Shown: one piece after another, positions 59,750-64,000 of the stretch
Layout: each line of letters begins with the position of its first letter
Position numbering within the stretch: the stretch's first letter is position 1
DNA from: Thiocapsa sp. KS1
GTDB taxonomy: Bacteria; Pseudomonadota; Gammaproteobacteria; Chromatiales; Chromatiaceae
Assembly (NCBI RefSeq): GCF_001499735.1
Contig: NZ_LN848257.1
Span: 1,892,801-1,956,800 of the forward strand
Length of the DNA stretch: 64,000 nucleotides
Direction: 5' to 3'
The notes under the pieces: model-generated
What the model was told of the DNA's origin: nothing
Seen by the model: only the letters and a program-made list of their open reading frames with translations
Databases searched by the model: none
Position numbers and translations under genes: made by a program

Positions 59750-60010
59750 GTGGCAAAAATGGACACGATCTATGCTGACCAAACGATCAGCATGTCCGAG
59801 TTCAAGAAAAATCCAGCGCAAGTCCTTCGCGCGGCAGGCGATAAGCCCGTGGCGGTGCTCAGCCACAACCGCCCCGCCTTCTACATGGTGACACCCAAGT
59901 TGTTCCAGTTGCTCGTCGACGAACTGGCCGACCACGACTTGGTGGAGATTGCCCAGGAGCGCTTGTCTCGCAGGCACACGGCCATTGATATCGAGATCGA
60001 CCAGATCTGA
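59750..60010 (+). CDS. Phd/YafN-type antitoxin
   Basis: An 86-aa protein: TIYADQTISMSEFKKNPAQVLRAAGDKPVAVLSHNRPAFYMVTPKLFQLLVDELADHDL, the Phd/YefM-like domain of StbD/YafN antitoxins. Two close ATGs (59750, 59759) can start it. It is followed after seven bases by the stump of a RelE toxin. Confidence 0.85.
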   Translation: MAKMDTIYADQTISMSEFKKNPAQVLRAAGDKPVAVLSHNRPAFYMVTPKLFQLLVDELADHDLVEIAQERLSRRHTAIDIEIDQI

Positions 60011-60017
60011 CGTTGTT

Positions 60018-60083
60018 GTGACTTACCGACTTCAGTTCTTACCCGAGGCGCTCGAGGAATGGCAAACGCTTGCTTCGGCGTAG
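60018..60083 (+). pseudogene. Truncated RelE-family toxin
   Basis: From GTG the frame reads MTYRLQFLPEALEEWQTLASA and stops at TAG. This matches the first 20 residues of RelE toxins (MTYxLxFxPxALKEWxKL). The remaining 70 or so residues are not found downstream, so the toxin of this pair has been lost. Confidence 0.7.
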
Positions 60084-60391
60084 CGCCGATTGAATATGGT
60101 CCGTCAGTCAGCAAGGACCGGGACGGCGGCGCTGCCGAGAGCCGCACCGAAACCGTAGTCTGTCCCGAATAGCACTAAGATAAGGATGGGAGCTTTACAA
60201 AACAGTCACTTGCACGGTGCGGTTGCGGGTGCCAGAGACTCCGAATCCCACTTGGATGCGCGAAAATCAGGTGGCCCGCGTCTGAAAAGTCAGGATCTTG
60301 ACCTGGGAATCCTAGCGTAACTTGCTGATATATTTTGACTAAGCCCTTAACTTAGTGCCATTTTAGTCTGTCCCGGGTTTGCACGGCGACC
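60084..60391. other. 308-base stretch with an 11-base direct repeat
   Basis: No gene is recognised. tagtctgtccc occurs at 60157-60167 and again at 60364-60374, possibly the ends of a decayed insertion that removed the RelE gene. The enclosed sequence is more AT-rich than its surroundings. Confidence 0.35.
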
Positions 60392-60808
60392 CTAGCGAAT
60401 CCCGGCGAGGAATGCGGTCGGCAGAAGTATGGGAATCCCATGCCAGGGATGCAGATGTGTCGGGTGTGGATCGCTGGAAACGATCAGGTCCGCCTCGGCA
60501 GTCTCGGCCAGTGCCGGAAACATGTTGTCCTTGGGGTCGACGCAATCCGAGATCATCGCCGTCACCTCCACGACAACGGCCCGAGCGCGAAACCCCGCCG
60601 CGAAATCTTCGCGTTGCCGTGGCGGCGCGTAGCGATCGAGCTTCGGCCGACTCAGCACGGCCACAAGCTCGGCGAGGGTGTCCCGGCTGACGCACACTTC
60701 AAAATTGAGCAGGGCCTTCTCCAAGGCCAAGGCCGGAACAGAATCCGCGCGAATCGCGGCGCTCACTAAAACACCCGTGTCCAGGACGATCCGCCTAGCG
60801 AAGCTCAT
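60392..60808 (-). CDS. PIN-family toxin (COG1569-like)
   Basis: A 138-aa protein: RRIVLDTGVLVSAAIRADSVPALALEKALLNFEVCVSRDTLAELVAVLSRPKLDRY, then CVDPKDNMFPALAETAEADLIVSSDPHPTHLHPW. The Asp of VLDTG, Glu of LAEL, Asp of DPKDN and Asp of SSDPH give a full PIN site. It overlaps its antitoxin gene by 14 bases. Confidence 0.88.
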   Translation of the reverse strand: MSFARRIVLDTGVLVSAAIRADSVPALALEKALLNFEVCVSRDTLAELVAVLSRPKLDRYAPPRQREDFAAGFRARAVVVEVTAMISDCVDPKDNMFPALAETAEADLIVSSDPHPTHLHPWHGIPILLPTAFLAGIR

Positions 60809-61064
60809 GGACGAGTCGATCGATGTCCTCGTCGGTCAGGGCCGCTGCCTCAGGTGAAGCGGAGGTCGCTCGCCGATAGCTTGCGTACCATTGCACCGCC
60901 TCTTCCCTGCGCCTGCGCACGTCGCTCAGCTCTCCGAGGTCGTGCTCCGAAACCACGTAGGCTACCGGTCGCCCGCGGCGCGTAATCTCGATCGGCTCCC
61001 GCTGCGCCCGATCGATCAGCTCCCCGAAACGGCTCTGGGCTTCGACCGAAGTCACCGCGATCAT
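60795..61064 (-). CDS. Phd/YefM-family antitoxin
   Basis: An 89-aa protein: MIAVTSVEAQSRFGELIDRAQREPIEITRRGRPVAYVVSEHDL, a clear Phd/YefM DNA-binding domain, then an acidic tail ending DEDIDRLVHELR. The start at 61064 is chosen because homology begins there. It is partner to the overlapping PIN toxin. Confidence 0.88.
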   Translation of the reverse strand: MIAVTSVEAQSRFGELIDRAQREPIEITRRGRPVAYVVSEHDLGELSDVRRRREEAVQWYASYRRATSASPEAAALTDEDIDRLVHELR

Positions 61065-61206
61065 ACTGCCCTCCAAAATGGGTGCTTTGGCTAGAACGGC
61101 TATGTTAGTGAGGATCGCCCTCGGCCATAACAAGCGCGCTGGAGGAGGCCGTTGCGCCGTCTCGAAGAGGTGCACCGTACCGCTCTGCGTGTCGCGGTGG
61201 TGACGA

Positions 61207-61400
61207 TCACCGCATCCGATACACGGTCACCGCACCGATGTCCGGTTGCCGCTGCTTGGGGTCATCCTGCGACGACGCCTCATGGGCCAGCGCCGAGCGC
61301 GAGCCGGTCAGCTCCAGAACGGTCTCGGCCAACTCGATCATGGTGAGCTCGCCGGGGTTGCCGAGGTTGACCGGCCCGGTCAGGTCGTCCGCACAAGCGC
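61207..61400 (-). pseudogene. Fragment of UDP-glucuronate decarboxylase (SDR family)
   Basis: The minus strand encodes [32 protein letters not shown] and then [11 protein letters not shown], hallmark C-terminal motifs of UDP-glucuronate decarboxylase/epimerase proteins. Only about 55 residues of a 310-residue enzyme remain. Confidence 0.75.
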
Positions 61401-61425
61401 TAAAAGGCAATGCGTGCCGGATTCG

Positions 61426-61905
61426 TTAACTGGATCGAATCCGCTCCGACAGGTGAATGGAGACTCGACAGCCGAAATCCGACATCTGCCGAATGCACCG
61501 TTCCGCGCTCGGGAGCAGCCATCTGCGTTCCACCATATCGAGCAGCCGAACCGATCCGACAATGTTCAGCCCCTTGCGTAAGGCATAGCGCCTCGCTAAC
61601 CGGTCATCCATGATCAACAATGAATTCTCGGGGTCCTCCAGAGCCAGTCGGATCGAATCGCTTTCACCAAGCCCTAGACTGGGGGTCAGGGGAACTGACT
61701 CCGTTCCATGCGCCTCGACGACCAGCCAGCCCTCCCGGATCGCTGCTGCGATCCGTTGCGCGTCCACTCCCTCGGCCACCAAACATTCGTTGCGTACCGA
61801 AACGGTGATCCCGATCCGCGAAAACAACCCCCGCAGGACGAAAAGCCCGTTGATGCCGGCAAAGGCGATCAGTAGCCCCGCGTCGGCGATTACGACGCGA
61901 GCCAT
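61426..61905 (-). CDS. DUF3368 PIN-like toxin
   Basis: A 159-aa protein: RVVIADAGLLIAFAGINGLFVLRGLF, GESDSIRLALEDPENSLLIMDDRLARRYALRKGLNIVGSVRLLDMVE. The arrangement (N-terminal Asp, GESDSI, MDDRLAR, GS) is the DUF3368 pattern. The C-terminal 30 residues are polar and may be read into flanking debris. It overlaps the end of a frameshifted antitoxin. Confidence 0.75.
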   Translation of the reverse strand: MARVVIADAGLLIAFAGINGLFVLRGLFSRIGITVSVRNECLVAEGVDAQRIAAAIREGWLVVEAHGTESVPLTPSLGLGESDSIRLALEDPENSLLIMDDRLARRYALRKGLNIVGSVRLLDMVERRWLLPSAERCIRQMSDFGCRVSIHLSERIRSS

Positions 61906-62079
61906 CGATCCAGGTCAGCGGCATCGTGCCCGGTGGTTTCGTCGCAGCGGACGACGTCGATACCCAGGATCTCCCAGGTACTGGAGAAACGCCTGCAGAA
62001 CCATACCGCTCAGCCGGACCGCCCCGCCCAGAGAGAGTGTCCCGTCTTGGAATATCGTCGCGGCCAAGACCGGTCTCAC
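61890..62079 (-). pseudogene. UPF0175-like antitoxin, frameshifted
   Basis: From GTG the frame gives VRPVLAATIFQDGTLSLGGAVRLSGMVLQAFLQYL. The continuation GIDVVRCDETTGHDAADLDRWLAS lies in a neighbouring frame and overlaps the toxin start, as expected for a UPF0175/DUF3368 pair. A one-base change near 61965 separates the two halves. Confidence 0.55.
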
Positions 62080-62650
62080 CGACTGTTCCCCTCGGTAATC
62101 GTCTTGTCGAGGTGCACGATCAGCGCGTTGGGCTCATCGCCTTTCAGCACCAGCACGGGCGACTCTTCGGTATGGCGCAGCGCGAGGGATGGATTCTTTT
62201 TCAGGTTTCTGACATTCGTGGCATGCGTAGTTGAGCTAAAGCGACCGGCCGTTTAGACGTAGTCTGCGCCGTGTAGTCCACGATGTCGCCGAGGCGTCGC
62301 GATGCGACGCCATCTTTCCCGACTCGCTCCCACGCTCCGCCCACCATCTCGCAGGCAGGGAATTCGGTAACTCACTCCCACGCTCCGCGTGGGAGTGTAG
62401 CCCCGACGCTCCGCGTCGGACCTCTCAGGCAGGGTATCCGGTTCCGTTCGAGACGCCCGCGCATTCATCGGGCGTCGGACGCGGAACGTCAGCTTCCGCT
62501 GGTTCGCTCTCTCAGGACACGGGCTCGATGCGCCAAAGATTCATCTTAGATTTCGGCCGGCTCGGTTCTGCCGGCTTTAAGGTTCAGCAAAATCCGAGCT
62601 TCGCCGATCTAACCGGCTGTACTCTGTATATTGATGCGTATCATCACGCG
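62080..62650. other. 570-base stretch with palindromic repeats
   Basis: No gene is seen. cactcccacg/cgtgggagtg (62373-62397) and ccgacg/cgtcgg (62403-62419) are adjacent palindromes sharing the loop word gctccgc, a word that also recurs at 62333. They resemble REP-type intergenic repeats. Confidence 0.5.
62373..62419. repeat. Twin REP-like palindromes
   Basis: Two consecutive perfect hairpins with arms of ten and six bases around a common ctccg core. No transposase of the REP-associated (TnpA-REP) type is seen in the window apart from IS200. Confidence 0.6.
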
Positions 62651-62929
62651 ATGCGCTTCACTTGGGACGAGACCAAACGGCTGGCTAACATAAACAAGCA
62701 CGGGCTTGATTTTACCGATGCCGAGCAAGTGTTCGCCGGACCGCTGATGCTCATCGAGTATAAGCGGCGGGATTACGGCGAGCAGCGCATGATCGGTATC
62801 GGTCTGCTCGGTTTTTTGGTCGTGCTGATCGTCCATGTCGAATCCGAGCAGGACATCCGCGTCATCTCCATGCGCAAGGCAACCAGCGATGAAACAGACC
62901 TCTTCTTCCAAAACGCAAGCTACTTCTGA
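62651..62929 (+). CDS. BrnT-family toxin
   Basis: A 92-aa protein: MRFTWDETKRLANINKHGLDFTDAEQVFAGP, then RRDYGEQRMIGIGLLGFLVVLIVHVESEQDIRVISMRKATSDE. This is the BrnT ribonuclease fold of type II TA systems. The start at 62651 is chosen by homology; the frame extends upstream 41 codons. It overlaps brnA by 41 bases. Confidence 0.9.
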   Translation: MRFTWDETKRLANINKHGLDFTDAEQVFAGPLMLIEYKRRDYGEQRMIGIGLLGFLVVLIVHVESEQDIRVISMRKATSDETDLFFQNASYF

Positions 62930-63224
62930 CGACGAGGCTCCGGCGCTCAGTCAGGCTGATTTCGATCGAGCACGGCTGCGCGTTGCCGGCAAGGACGTCA
63001 GCCGCGCCGATTGGCAGGCTGCGGTCCGCGCACGTATGACAAAGCAGCGCATCGACATCATGCTCGACACCCCCATCGTCGAGCACTTCAAATCGCTGGC
63101 GGGAGAGCGCGGCTATCAAACACTCATCAACGACACCCTGCGCCGCGTGATCGAGACCGGACACCTGGAAGCCGACCTGCGCCGGATCATCCGTGAAGAA
63201 CTGCGCTCGGCGACTCACGATTAG
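62889..63224 (+). CDS. BrnA-family antitoxin
   Basis: A 111-aa antitoxin: LSQADFDRARLRVAGKDVSRADWQAAVRARM, then RIDIMLDTPIVEHFKSLAGERGYQTLINDTLRRVIE, a ribbon-helix-helix domain. The order BrnT then BrnA, overlapping, is standard; BrnA represses the operon as a BrnTA complex in known members. Confidence 0.9.
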   Translation: MKQTSSSKTQATSDDEAPALSQADFDRARLRVAGKDVSRADWQAAVRARMTKQRIDIMLDTPIVEHFKSLAGERGYQTLINDTLRRVIETGHLEADLRRIIREELRSATHD

Positions 63225-63299
63225 AGCCGCGCCGAGATCGGCCTGAACCCCAACCCACGGCACTGCTGCGTGCCGTAACCCGACATGCGGCGCCGGGAT

Positions 63300-63329
63300 G
63301 TCGGGTTACGCTGCGCTAACCCGACCTAC
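63300..63329. repeat. Dispersed palindromic repeat, copy 2
   Basis: Same 30-base palindrome as at 37223-37252, differing by one base in the loop (gcgct for gcact). It lies 76 bases after brnA. A related ccgtaacccgac lies just upstream at 63272-63284. Confidence 0.7.
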
Positions 63330-63374
63330 TGCGAATACCTGCACAGTCTCGGAGCGTGGGAGCGAGCTATACGC

Positions 63375-63655
63375 TCAGCGAGTTGTCTCGCAAACGATGA
63401 CACCCCCGCTGTCCAACTCGACGTAACGGGGGCTTTCGGCGAGGGCCCGGACCAACGCATCCCAATGCTCCTCGAAACAAGGCGAGTAGAGCGGTATTCG
63501 ACAGGTTGCCCAAAGTCACGCGCAGCAAGCGAGCGGGTGTCCCGTTCAGAAAATGGCTATCGCGAAAATCGCTGTCCTTGCTGATCAAGACCATTCCGTT
63601 CGCATCGGCGCACGTGAGGTTCCCTCGGTTTTTCGTCTTCCAAGGGCAGGGGTTC
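63375..63655 (-). pseudogene. DUF5615 PIN-like protein, truncated and frameshifted
   Basis: The minus strand gives NLTCADANGMVLISKDSDFRDSHFLNGTPARLLRVTLGNLSNTALLALF, the DUF5615 core with catalytic SKDSDF. One extra G near 63470 shifts the frame; the continuation EHWDALVRALAESPRYVELDSGGVIVCE follows in the next frame to a TGA at 63375. The N-terminus is replaced by the IS3 element end. Confidence 0.7.
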
Positions 63656-64000
63656 ATGCGACCTGTTTTTCTTCCTCCCGAGTGTTGATCCAGTCCTTCA
63701 GAAACCCCGCCGGGGAAGTGTAACCGAGGGTGGAATGCAGACGCTTGCGGTTGTAGAACACCTCGATGTACTCGAAGGCGGCGGCCTTCATGGCGTCGCG
63801 GGTGACGAAGCGCTCCCCGAAGACCCGCTCGTTCTTGAAGCTGTTGAACCAGCTCTCGGTCGGGGCGTTGTCCCAACAATTGCCCTTGCGGCTCATCGAG
63901 CAGACCATGCCGTAGTCGGCCGGTTTGGCCTGGAACGCATGGCTCGCGTACTGGCTCCCCCGATCGGTATGATGGATCAGCCCGGGGGCCGGCTTGCGTC
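63654..64000 (-). CDS. IS3-family transposase OrfB, 3' part (cut by window end)
   Basis: The frame is open to the window edge. It holds IHHTDRGSQYAS (second catalytic Asp of the DDE triad), MSRKGNCWDNAPTESWFNSFKNE (catalytic Glu), and the C-terminal FEYIEVFYNRKRLHSTLGYTSP, all typical of IS3/IS150 integrase cores. Its 3' end abuts the truncated DUF5615 gene. Confidence 0.92.
   Translation of the reverse strand, partial: RKPAPGLIHHTDRGSQYASHAFQAKPADYGMVCSMSRKGNCWDNAPTESWFNSFKNERVFGERFVTRDAMKAAAFEYIEVFYNRKRLHSTLGYTSPAGFLKDWINTREEEKQVA

Noticed and set aside
1..64000. CRISPR arrays
   Set aside because: No regularly spaced direct repeats with unique spacers were seen; the repeats found are palindromes, att copies and IS ends.

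Overview
The window comes from a GC-rich gammaproteobacterium. Supporting signs are a complete 14-subunit complex I operon next to secG and tRNA-Leu(GAG), a dapA-bamC pair, and a tmRNA tag ANDDNYALAA. The gene content would fit Chromatiales/Chromatiaceae, but that placement is inference and no genus can be fixed from the sequence alone.

Layout. (1) 1-21536 is ordinary housekeeping. It holds the end of a cation P-type ATPase on the plus strand. On the minus strand lie tpiA, secG, tRNA-Leu, nuoABCDEFGHIJKLMN, dapA, bamC and a metallo-beta-lactamase-fold hydrolase. smpB is on the plus strand. (2) 21583-22226 is the tmRNA gene ssrA, split in its T-loop by a 285-nt group I intron. A LAGLIDADG homing endonuclease gene sits just outside the gene, after the terminator. 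(3) 22738-37213 is a defence-type accessory region. It contains a Fic fragment, a VapBC pair, an unrecognised three-gene cassette (24739-29070) whose last gene fuses a PIN-like domain to a long helical region, a decayed helicase, and a complete type I Wadjet operon (jetABCD). A shrunken DUF29-like gene is inserted between jetB and jetC.

(4) 37344-46618 returns to chromosomal backbone: polA, a glycosyltransferase, a PilZ protein, a TRAP permease pair without a binding protein, a DUF2782 protein, a Rep/UvrD helicase and tRNA-Arg(CCG). (5) 46573-54551 is a genomic island flanked by a perfect 36-bp repeat of the tRNA-Arg 3' part. Inside are a broken giant recombinase-like gene, a UPF0175/DUF3368 toxin-antitoxin pair and two dead IS630-family elements with recognisable inverted repeats.

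(6) 54576-64000 is a graveyard. Fragments of polysaccharide/nucleotide-sugar genes (glycosyltransferase, WecB, bi-domain oxidoreductase, UDP-glucuronate decarboxylase) are interleaved with at least seven toxin-antitoxin modules, intact or broken, and with IS200, IS630 and IS3 transposase genes.

Most promising for novelty are the 24739-29070 cassette, the tmRNA intron with its detached endonuclease, and the split recombinase of the tRNA-Arg island.
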